Positions 1-5,644 of a DNA stretch of 12,053 nt are shown in pieces. The notes beneath the pieces are model-generated. The model was given only the letters and a program-made list of their open reading frames with translations, made no database searches and was not told the DNA's origin. Both the position numbers and the translations under genes were made by a program. Position 1 is the stretch's first letter. Each line of letters opens with the position of its first letter. Source of the DNA: an uncultured Micrococcales bacterium (lineage in GTDB: Bacteria; Actinomycetota; Actinomycetes; Actinomycetales; Microbacteriaceae); contig CAIJJH010000185.1 of assembly GCA_903820955.1 (NCBI GenBank), positions 1 to 12,053 of the forward strand. Reading direction: 5' to 3'.

Positions 1-548
1 ACCCCCATAACCAGATCCCCCAAGAAGCCGAAGCCCAGTGGGTCTCAGTCGATGGCGACCTAGTCGAACTCTCCCTCTGGTTCAACGAAACAAAAAGAAA
101 AGACGTCACAAGGTCAGCCCTTCTGATCACCAAAGACGCCAAACACGAACTCAAAACGAATGAAAAAGAACAACCCGCCCCAACCGGCGAACTCGGCCAA
201 TACATTCACGAACCAGACAATGCAGCAATCAGATCACACCTAATCAACCTGCTCGCCGAACAAACCAACACCCACACCATCGACCCCCAGATTGCCTACC
301 TAACCGGCAACGACAACATAACCTCACCCTGGCTCAAGAGCTACAAGATCGAACAAATCCTCCCATTCGACCGCAAACAACTCAAGGCCTACATCAAACA
401 AAACGACATCGGCACCCTCGAAATCAAGAAACGCGGAGCCAACATCACCCCAGAAGAACTCCGCAAAGAACTCTCGCCCAAAGGCAAGAACAAGGCAACG
501 CTAATCGTCACTCGAATTGGAGATGCCCACAAAGCCATCTTCGTTTGA
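1..548 (+). CDS. Class I SAM-dependent methyltransferase, C-terminal part with THUMP-like domain (5' end outside window)
   Basis: The open frame (first full codon at base 3) gives 181 residues up to a TGA at 546-548; the gene starts before the window, so the Rossmann methyltransferase fold with its SAM-binding motifs is not visible. What is seen matches the tail of the actinobacterial methyltransferase family ending in a THUMP-like domain: AQWVSVDGDLVELSLWF (in-window residues 11-27), YIHEPDNAAIRSHLI (67-81), IAYLTGND, then the terminal module with LPFD (120-123), DIGTLEIKKRG (135-145), TPEELRKEL (149-157) and a closing TLIVTRIG strand. THUMP-like modules are thought to bind RNA, so an RNA or tRNA substrate is plausible but not shown. 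The coding strand is rich in A and C, like the oxidoreductase further along. It is the only plus-strand core gene here and converges on the minus-strand RHS region. Confidence 0.85.
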   Translation, partial: PHNQIPQEAEAQWVSVDGDLVELSLWFNETKRKDVTRSALLITKDAKHELKTNEKEQPAPTGELGQYIHEPDNAAIRSHLINLLAEQTNTHTIDPQIAYLTGNDNITSPWLKSYKIEQILPFDRKQLKAYIKQNDIGTLEIKKRGANITPEELRKELSPKGKNKATLIVTRIGDAHKAIFV

Positions 549-750
549 TATTTGATGTTAATGAAATGATATTGGACGCTTTGTTGCCATTTGCCCGTGA
601 ACCTGTATTCTGAACGGGCACCGACAGCGACCTTAAGGCCTCTTAACAGGATCTTACTTCGCACTTGATTTTGCGGCCGTGAATATTAAGCGTTTCCAGG
701 CGGGCACTAGCAAATTGAAATCCACAAAGTTGGCGGCACTCGATTAAGAC
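549..750. other. Gene-poor spacer between methyltransferase and RHS region
   Basis: No complete gene is supported. The stretch is more A+T-rich than the flanking core genes. It contains one inverted repeat, TGCCCGT at 592-598 and ACGGGCA at 614-620, with a 15-nt loop and no T-run, so it is not a convincing terminator for the upstream gene. On the minus strand a short stop-bounded reading gives ASARLETLNIHGRK (about 660-710), which resembles leucine-rich-repeat sequence. It is followed in another frame by more open sequence, which could be decayed coding material. Confidence 0.4.
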
Positions 751-780
751 AAAAAGCCGCAAATTTACAGGGATTCGGCT
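751..780 (-). terminator. Probable intrinsic terminator after the LRR-like gene
   Basis: Read on the minus strand, AGCCG (780-776) can pair with CGGCT (759-755), helped by a short A/T pairing inside after a small bulge, and five T residues follow (755-751). The 5' arm overlaps the stop codon of the LRR-like gene. The stem is short, so this is a moderate call; it would end the RHS-region transcript. Confidence 0.45.
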
Positions 781-1633
781 ACATAGATTCGAGTCTCGCG
801 GCAGCTTCCGGGGTTATGTTTTGAAGTACCTGACAACCTGCAGGCAGATTGTCCATCAATATTCGACGAACCATCAAATCTGCATCCTCGATACTGAGCA
901 CTTGCAAGTTAGGGAAGGTATTTTTAAATCCCTTTGGATTCTTAATCTCAGTTACACCTCGAAGCGAAAGGTGTTCAATGCGGGGCATGGGTTTGAGGGA
1001 GCCAAATTCCACTTTTCCAAGAGAATCAAAGCTAAGTTTTTGCACGTTTGCTAAATTCTTGGAATTTAGACCTGCGGTTACCCAACCACTCATGGCCAGC
1101 GACCTAATAGATTTTGGAAGTTGCCCTAAAAACTCTTGACTTACAGATTCAGCTACTACAGTCGTCAGATTGGTGAGTTTTGTTATGCCTGTGATTTGGC
1201 TGGCGACTGATCTGCTCATGGACAATGTTTCGAGCTTTTGGTTTGCGCTCAAATCAATAGGATGTTTCAGTCTTGAACCTATGTGTAAGTATTTCAATCC
1301 GTGCAGATTTGAGAGAACACTTAGGTCGTATTTTCTGGACAATCGTATTTGTAATGACTCGACTTTGGCGACTGCAGAGAGCATACGGTCCAAGGCCTGC
1401 TGGCAGTGGCCTAACTCAGTGGATGCTTTGTAGATTCGCAAATAGCGATCTCGAACGCTGTCGTACTCAAAGAAGAGGATGGTTACCCCAAATCCCGCTC
1501 GCACAAAGAGCTGTATCACCCAATTGCTAAATGGTTTATGGAAAACGACATGGCGACCACCTGAAAATCGCTTTTCGAATCCGATGCCGAAAAATTCACT
1601 TAGTTCAAATGAAAGCAACTCTTTACTTTCCAA
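779..1633 (-). CDS. LRR-like protein, candidate immunity protein for the GIY-YIG RHS toxin
   Basis: 284 residues from a TTG at 1633-1631. No ATG lies near the 5' end; a second TTG at 1618-1616, preceded by GGAAAG, may be the true start and would leave a 4-nt gap after the toxin stop. Residues about 104-250 carry irregular leucine-rich repeats (LSNLHGLKYLHIG, KLETLSMS, LTNLTTVV, IRSLAMSGW, NVQKLSFDSL, IEHLSLRGV, NLQVLSIEDAD). Residues 1-100 are unfamiliar, with a hydrophobic strand-like patch around 38-56; there is no signal peptide, so a cytoplasmic location is expected. The gene overlaps the end of the GIY-YIG RHS tip by 11 nt, the usual place for an immunity gene in polymorphic-toxin loci. 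The immunity role is inferred from position alone; no named immunity family was recognised. Its composition is more A+T-rich than the core genes, as is common for transferred toxin/immunity genes. Confidence 0.7.
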   Translation of the reverse strand: MESKELLSFELSEFFGIGFEKRFSGGRHVVFHKPFSNWVIQLFVRAGFGVTILFFEYDSVRDRYLRIYKASTELGHCQQALDRMLSAVAKVESLQIRLSRKYDLSVLSNLHGLKYLHIGSRLKHPIDLSANQKLETLSMSRSVASQITGITKLTNLTTVVAESVSQEFLGQLPKSIRSLAMSGWVTAGLNSKNLANVQKLSFDSLGKVEFGSLKPMPRIEHLSLRGVTEIKNPKGFKNTFPNLQVLSIEDADLMVRRILMDNLPAGCQVLQNITPEAAARLESM

Positions 1634-2840
1634 TCGAGTTTATTTTGTTCAGAAGAAAATCGCTTTTTACTCCACCATACTTATCGATAAGTCGCTGTTC
1701 AAAGACTCGCTGCTCCCAGATAGTGGAATTAGGCATCCTGTGGAAGACAATGTCGGTCATGGCCTGGCCTTTGCCGGTCCAATACCTGTTGTGCTCCGCA
1801 AGTCGTCTAGCGACGTTAACAGACCGGCCAACATATTTTCTCGTTCCAACCATGAACTCGTAGGTACCCTCGCCAGCAAATTTACTCGTAATTGATGCAA
1901 AGTCTTTTGCTTTGTGCGACGTTCTGACTACAAATGAAACTGCTTTCGCTACGATTTTAGAAGCTTTGGCGATTTTACTGACCATAGAAACTGCTTTAGC
2001 CACCCATGCGACCTCCTGAAGTCCAGGGATTGGGATAAACGAGGCAACCGTAAGCGCGACATCGAGGCTATCCCACCAGCTCCATAGCCCTGTGAAATCT
2101 GAATGGTTTACTGGGTCGTTTGGATACGAGTACGAGTTTTCGTTTCCGCCTTGTACCGGATCTGGGCTGGTGAATTGGTTTGTTTCTGGGTTGTAGACCC
2201 TGGCACCCATGAGGATTAGGCCGGTGGCGTTGGTGGCTCGCTCTGCCCCGGCGTAGGTGCTGTAGTTAATCAGGTTTGTGTTGCCCGGGTTGGTTGAGTC
2301 TTGGTTGCCGAACTCGTCGTAACTACACCAACCACTTGCGGTGTTTGTTGTGAGGTCGATGGTTGTTACTGTGTTGCCGCGCAGGTCATGGAGTTGCATT
2401 GAGCCGGTTGCTGAACCGTTTTGGATCGTGGTCGTTATGTTCAGCCCGGTTCCGAGTGATGGGGTGTAGATCTCGGTTTTCGTTATCGTGTTCGGGGTTG
2501 CTGTTGCCGCTTGGGTGGTCCAGGTTTGGTTGTCACTACCGTCTGTGTAGTGCCTTGTGGTTGTGGTGTTGCCACTTGTTTCGTTGAGGCGACGGCCCTC
2601 TGCTTCGTATGAGAAGTTGGTGGTTGCCCCTGACTGGCTGATCTGTGTTATTTGATCGTTGGTGTTGTAGGCGAGGGTGATAGCGTTGCCGCCGTTTGGT
2701 GTATCGGCCGCAGGGATTAGGATGTTTCGGCCTAGGGCATCGTATTGGTAGCCGGTGTGCTTAACCTTGGCAAAGTTCGAAATATTGAAGCTAGGACGCA
2801 CACCCGAGCGCTCCAACAGCAAAGTCACCAGAAACCCCAA
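1623..2840 (-). CDS. RHS/YD-repeat core tip with C-terminal GIY-YIG nuclease toxin domain (5'-truncated, displaced cassette)
   Basis: 405 residues. The only available start is TTG at 2840-2838, immediately after an in-frame TGA, with no signal peptide. Recognisable RHS sequence begins about residue 30 (GYQYDALGRN), followed by YD-type repeats (FSYEAEGRRLNETSG 76-90, LHDLRGNT 150-157, CSYDEFGNQ 172-180). The conserved core closure is at 219-252: NQFTSPDPVQGG, NSYSYPNDPVN and FTGL. A hydrophobic/basic linker (about 258-310) leads to a GIY-YIG domain: Y327, KYVGRS (335-340), R345/R346 in NVARRLAEH, a glutamate in VFEQRLIDKYGG (E381), and a terminal LLNKIN asparagine (N398). This arrangement predicts an endonuclease toxin. 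Working RHS proteins are usually several times longer, with a secretion signal and a full shell, so this looks like a spare tip left by recombination. Expression and delivery are doubtful. The toxin domain itself appears intact. Confidence 0.8.
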   Translation of the reverse strand: MGFLVTLLLERSGVRPSFNISNFAKVKHTGYQYDALGRNILIPAADTPNGGNAITLAYNTNDQITQISQSGATTNFSYEAEGRRLNETSGNTTTTRHYTDGSDNQTWTTQAATATPNTITKTEIYTPSLGTGLNITTTIQNGSATGSMQLHDLRGNTVTTIDLTTNTASGWCSYDEFGNQDSTNPGNTNLINYSTYAGAERATNATGLILMGARVYNPETNQFTSPDPVQGGNENSYSYPNDPVNHSDFTGLWSWWDSLDVALTVASFIPIPGLQEVAWVAKAVSMVSKIAKASKIVAKAVSFVVRTSHKAKDFASITSKFAGEGTYEFMVGTRKYVGRSVNVARRLAEHNRYWTGKGQAMTDIVFHRMPNSTIWEQRVFEQRLIDKYGGVKSDFLLNKINSIGK

Positions 2841-3031
2841 TCAAAGATTGGAACAATGGAAACGCCAGCTGTGAAAAGGATGCAAAGAATTCGGCCTAAG
2901 TTACCCAAATGTTGTGGTCCTGACTAATAATCTGTGGCTGTCACTCATGGAATGGAGTATGTTCAATCCCTTATGCCGTCGTCGCTGACACATTTCACTT
3001 ATACGCATTCACAACGGCATTACCCAGCGCT
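2841..3031. other. Spacer between the two toxin/immunity cassettes with a long imperfect inverted repeat
   Basis: No gene is supported here; all minus-strand frames upstream of the GIY-YIG cassette are broken by stops and show no RHS-like sequence. The spacer holds the inverted repeat listed separately. The absence of YD-repeat sequence in any frame shows that the detached tip is not simply frameshifted from an adjacent N-terminal part. Confidence 0.5.
2973..3020. repeat. Imperfect 10-bp inverted repeat between cassettes
   Basis: ATGCCGTCGT at 2973-2982 faces ACAACGGCAT at 3011-3020. Nine of ten positions pair as Watson-Crick and one as a G-T wobble, enclosing 28 nt. No T-run follows on either strand, so a terminator role is weak. 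It sits just after the membrane-protein gene and before the displaced RHS tip, so it could be an RNA stem at the 3' end of the first cassette or a cassette boundary. Confidence 0.45.
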
Positions 3032-3550
3032 CTAGCGCCCCCCGAAAATTCCTCCCCCGTAGGCTGCGCCGACGATACTCGAAAACGTTGTGGTAACGAT
3101 AAACATGAAACTAAAGCTTGGTAAGTTTGCAATTCCAACGTACAAGATTGCGAGAACCACTGCCAGGCTCGAGACAGCAAGCGACGTAAGGGAAAATCCC
3201 CAGGGCAGGGGAACCTGACGAAAACGCAGTCGAATCCGACACGCCATAACGAAAATAGTTAGGAGGCAAAGACACCATGCACTGATCACCAAGGATGTAC
3301 CTACTGGTTGCTTGAGGGAAATGTTAAACAAGGGCTCGAGTAAATACGGATTAGAAGAACCACCATATCTTGTAATGCCTGAGACCAACAGGATTAATGC
3401 ATTCGCGATTAAGAAGAGAGTGGCGGACTTTAGCGCCTCACGCCTCAAGATAACAGCACAGGCAGCCTTAGGCGACCCTGAGATCCGAATCTGCAAAACC
3501 TTTTCAAGCATGCCATCCGAATTCTTTGGGTTTCGAGATTCGTTATTCAT
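3032..3550 (-). CDS. Four-helix membrane protein, candidate immunity protein of the first RHS tip
   Basis: 172 residues from an ATG at 3550-3548. The start overlaps the stop of the preceding fragment in an ATGA arrangement, indicating translational coupling. About 40 N-terminal hydrophilic residues are followed by four predicted membrane segments (roughly 43-60, 84-105, 119-141 and 146-168), with arginines in the cytoplasmic-looking loop after helix 2 (RIRLRFR). The protein ends in a glycine-rich tail (GAAYGGGIFGGR). No family was recognised. Its position directly behind an RHS C-terminal segment, with a 4-nt overlap, is typical of immunity genes, and membrane-embedded immunity proteins are known for toxins acting on membranes. 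The role is inferred from context only. It has not acquired stops although the toxin gene upstream looks broken, which would fit selection for orphan immunity or recent decay. Confidence 0.6.
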   Translation of the reverse strand: MNNESRNPKNSDGMLEKVLQIRISGSPKAACAVILRREALKSATLFLIANALILLVSGITRYGGSSNPYLLEPLFNISLKQPVGTSLVISAWCLCLLTIFVMACRIRLRFRQVPLPWGFSLTSLAVSSLAVVLAILYVGIANLPSFSFMFIVTTTFSSIVGAAYGGGIFGGR

Positions 3551-3897
3551 TTTCGATTTTCAGCTTCCTTCCAGGGGTCTATAACTTTAATCGTTGTATT
3601 CATGGCGGGCCTGGATAACGATGTGTCAACAACAAAATCTGTCAGAAACTCCAGCAATCGCTCAGCTAGGTGTTTAAATTTTGTAGCTAGATAACGAGCT
3701 ATGCCAGTTCCTACGATCTTAGTGAGCACCGCAGACAGAGTTGCAGCAATAATAGAGCCAAAATCAAAACCCTTCTTGGGGATTAAGTTTCCTGTGAGAA
3801 TTAATGAGCGTGCCATTTGAGAAATCGTGTCACCAATGGCGCCTAAAGCTGCAGTAATTAGAAAACAAGCAAAGACTGCCGAGCCGCATGCAACCAA
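3547..3897 (-). pseudogene. C-terminal (post-core/toxin) fragment of an RHS-type protein, detached from its N-terminus
   Basis: Open for 116 codons from a TTG at 3897-3895, with an in-frame stop further upstream. The start lies inside the RHS signal-peptide fragment but in a different frame. Residues 3-30 (ACGSAVFACFLITAALGAIG, then DTISQ) and 43-66 (GFDFGSIIAATLSAVLTKIVG) resemble the small-residue-rich segment that follows the YD core in secreted actinobacterial RHS proteins, often before the toxin domain. An amphipathic stretch follows (70-92), with a short hydrophilic end. No catalytic signature was seen. It overlaps the membrane-protein gene by 4 nt. The most economical reading is that a deletion removed the whole shell region and fused beginning and end out of frame. 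It could instead be a small expressed membrane-active protein in its own right; the family link is a pattern judgement. Confidence 0.55.
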
Positions 3898-4091
3898 GTC
3901 GTCGACTCCTCCGCCAACTCAGAAGTAATCAACACACGATGATCACGCAACTTCGCCTGAGCCAAACCAGACAAATAATCAGAAGCAACATAAGGGGCGA
4001 CAGAGCCCTCAGCCGCACTCGCAGGAACAACAACCTGAAACAAAACAGCCAAAGAAACAACAAAAGAGATCAGTAAACGAAAACCACGCAC
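3858..4091 (-). pseudogene. N-terminal fragment of a secreted RHS/YD-repeat protein (signal peptide, truncated)
   Basis: A GTG at 4091-4089 with a G-rich stretch just upstream starts a clear Sec signal peptide: a basic end (MRGFR), a hydrophobic core (LLISFVVSLAVLFQVVV) and a likely cleavage site PASAA-EG. The frame is also open from a TTG at 4157. The mature part contains HRVLITSELAEESTTW, which fits the N-terminal lead-in of secreted actinobacterial RHS proteins, where SEL(T)E-ST-(T/Y)-(W/A)-NPDGT is expected. Here the sequence breaks right after TTW, runs into about eight unrelated codons and stops at 3858-3860. The expected NPDGT and YD repeats are missing. In the next frame the C-terminal fragment opens over the same bases, so a deletion junction near 3885-3895 is inferred. 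The coding strand is strikingly rich in T and G, unlike the neighbouring oxidoreductase. Confidence 0.6.
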
Positions 4092-4176
4092 ACAACCCCC
4101 AAACCTAGAACCCAAAAACTTTCTACAAAGATAAAGCCGAGAATCCAGCAAAACCAAACGATAACTGACGAATTAT

Positions 4177-5136
4177 CTAAACGTTACCTATTTGTTTCTG
4201 AACGACATCCATCGACTTCATGATTTCAACGCTTTCGCCCAGCGGAAGAATCGGGCTTTCGGTCATCCCCTTGCTTAGACAGTCTTCGAAGTGGAGCGCC
4301 TGGTGTTGCATGCCGCGTCCTCGTTGTTCTGGGGTGTATTCACGCATCACGGTGTTGTCGGGGTCGATGATGCGCCAGGCGACGTTGTTATAGAACGGGC
4401 CATCTAGTTCGACTCTGGCTTTTGTACCAATGATCTCGGCTGTCGTTGAACCGGCTGCGCTCATGCAGGTGGTGAGTAGTGCGCCAGCGCCCGATGCGTA
4501 TTCGAGCGAGACGGCTGCCCACTCGTCCACGCCGCGTTCGGTTAGCTTGCCATTGGCGTGAACCGCGGTTGGTGAGCCGAGGATTCGGTAGGCGAAGGAG
4601 AGCGGGTAGATGCCGAGGTCGAGCATGGCTCCGCCACCCAGGTCCGGGTCTTGCAGGCGTTCGACATGGGTGAGTAGTTGGTTATGGCTGGCTGTGAGCA
4701 GTTTGATCTCACCGAGTTCTTTCGACTCGATGACTTTTTGTAATTCGAGATGGCTCGGTAGAAAGCGCGTCCACATGGCTTCCATGGCCATGACGTTATG
4801 AAACATGGCTTCGGTGCGAATCTGGTTGGCTTGGTCGGCCGAGAGGGCGAAGGGCTTCTCAACTAGAACGTGCTTGCCGGCCTTGATTGCCAGGAGTGCG
4901 TGTTCGAGGTGAACATGGTTCACGGTTGAGACATAGATGATGTCGATGGTTGGGTCGTTGACCAGTTGTTGGTAATCGCCGTAGGCGGTTGCTATGCCGT
5001 GTTTGTTGGCGAAGGTTTGGGCTCGGGCTAGATCGCGGGAGGCGACGGCGCCAATGCTTAGGCCGGCGAGCGCGAAGTCTTTGGCCATTGCGTTGGCGAT
5101 GCCTGAGGCACCGAGGAAGCCCCAGTTGTAGGTCAT
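4177..5136 (-). CDS. Gfo/Idh/MocA-family NAD(P)-dependent oxidoreductase
   Basis: 319 residues from an ATG at 5136, a usual length for the family. The N-terminal Rossmann domain shows the dinucleotide-binding turn FLGASGIA (7-14), VASRD (31-35), and YVSTVNHVHLEHA (68-80), followed by the family hallmark GKHVLVEKPFALS (87-99). The lysine of EKP (K94) normally takes part in catalysis. The C-terminal alpha/beta domain has MWTRFLP (121-127) and GGGAMLDLGIYPLSFAYRILG (within 167-187), where D173 and Y177 match the usual D-x-G-x-Y pattern. It looks most like the dihydrodiol-dehydrogenase/glucose-fructose-oxidoreductase-like branch, but the substrate cannot be read from sequence. It acts in the cytoplasm. 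It sits alone on the minus strand, divergent from the toxin candidate across a 67-nt gap, and ends 20 nt before the RHS fragment. It seems intact and has the composition of the core genes. Confidence 0.92.
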   Translation of the reverse strand: MTYNWGFLGASGIANAMAKDFALAGLSIGAVASRDLARAQTFANKHGIATAYGDYQQLVNDPTIDIIYVSTVNHVHLEHALLAIKAGKHVLVEKPFALSADQANQIRTEAMFHNVMAMEAMWTRFLPSHLELQKVIESKELGEIKLLTASHNQLLTHVERLQDPDLGGGAMLDLGIYPLSFAYRILGSPTAVHANGKLTERGVDEWAAVSLEYASGAGALLTTCMSAAGSTTAEIIGTKARVELDGPFYNNVAWRIIDPDNTVMREYTPEQRGRGMQHQALHFEDCLSKGMTESPILPLGESVEIMKSMDVVQKQIGNV

Positions 5137-5203
5137 GTGACTAGCATTCCACAGGTTTTGTGGGGATAAGTTTCTGTAGGGTTTCTAGACCTAGGGTTTT
5201 CGG
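5137..5203. promoter_or_regulatory. Divergent intergenic region with a small palindrome
   Basis: The 67-nt gap must carry the start signals of both the oxidoreductase (minus) and the toxin candidate (plus). It contains CCACA (5149-5153) and TGTGG (5159-5163) around GGTTT, an inverted repeat that could be an operator, and a short CTAG-AC-CTAG palindrome at 5185-5194. No -10/-35 pair was convincing on either strand. Confidence 0.35.
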
Positions 5204-5644
5204 ATGGTGGATCCTGTGTCTTTGAGCTTTCGAAGCTCGCCACACACGGTCGCATTTTTCGCTGGGTCAGGTCTCGATCAGAAAATGGTTCCGCCTCTGG
5301 ACTTCATTCAAAGTTGCCCGCGGCCGGTCAGAGAGAAGTTTAGGAAACTTCTTGTGGAGATTGCTAAAGCACCTCCCTGGAAGTACTCGGGAGGTGGCTA
5401 CTGGGAGGCCATGCACGGTGATCTGAGTGGATGGTTTGAAGTTCGAGTTGATGGCCCAAATCGTGAGCACTTTCGATTGTTTTGTCGCCTCGACTACTTT
5501 GCGGTTGGAGTCGATAGACCCCTTCTGGTTGTGATTGCCGGCCTGAGAAAGAACTTTGGTTCCAAGTTCAAGGCGTCCGACTACGCGAGCGTTCTTACTG
5601 CTGGTGAGCAGTATCTTTCTGCGAACCCTCGCGAGCTGGCATAA
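5204..5644 (+). CDS. HigB/RelE-like toxin candidate (Gp49-like superfamily)
   Basis: 146 residues from an ATG at 5204 with only a weak AGGG upstream. An in-frame ATG at 5285 (residue 28) sits just before the conserved part and may be the true start, giving 119 residues, nearer the usual length of these toxins. Recognisable pattern: LDFIQSCPRPVREKFRKLLV (32-51), GGGYWEAMHGDLSGWFEVRV (63-82), HFRLFCRLD (89-97), LLVVIAGLRKNFG (107-119), a terminal helix and NPREL. The GxWEaMhG/W-EvR/yRLf layout is typical of phage-Gp49/HigB-type proteins. In the RelE superfamily these cleave mRNA on the ribosome, and basic residues near R91 and K116 would be relevant. Its partner candidate is encoded convergently downstream, with the two 3' ends overlapping by 50 bp, instead of in the usual operon. 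It may be a standalone protein of this family; activity is not shown. Confidence 0.65.
   Translation: MVDPVSLSFRSSPHTVAFFAGSGLDQKMVPPLDFIQSCPRPVREKFRKLLVEIAKAPPWKYSGGGYWEAMHGDLSGWFEVRVDGPNREHFRLFCRLDYFAVGVDRPLLVVIAGLRKNFGSKFKASDYASVLTAGEQYLSANPRELA

Noticed and set aside
592..620. TGCCCGT/ACGGGCA hairpin as terminator of the methyltransferase gene
   Set aside because: The stem is good, but the 15-nt loop and absence of T residues after it make intrinsic termination unlikely.
389..664. Minus-strand open frame opposite the methyltransferase 3' end
   Set aside because: More than half of it is antisense to a well-supported gene and no family resemblance covers its length; only its first part outside the gene is mentioned as possible decayed sequence.
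783..797. GATTCGAGTCT, resembling a tRNA T-loop, near the RHS region edge
   Set aside because: No D-arm, anticodon arm or acceptor stem can be built around it, and it lies within the last codons of the LRR-like gene.
1479..1895. 138-codon plus-strand frame across the toxin/LRR boundary
   Set aside because: It lies antisense to the GIY-YIG domain and the LRR-like gene, both of which have recognisable motifs, and shows no family pattern itself.
4160..4177. GATAA/TTATC hairpin after the oxidoreductase gene as a terminator
   Set aside because: The stem is only five mostly A-T pairs and the following bases are not a clean T-run.
5149..5170. DnaA-box-like sequence (TGTGGGGATAA) in the 67-nt divergent gap
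   Set aside because: Two extra G residues interrupt the TGTGGATAA consensus, there is only one copy, and no replication genes are near.
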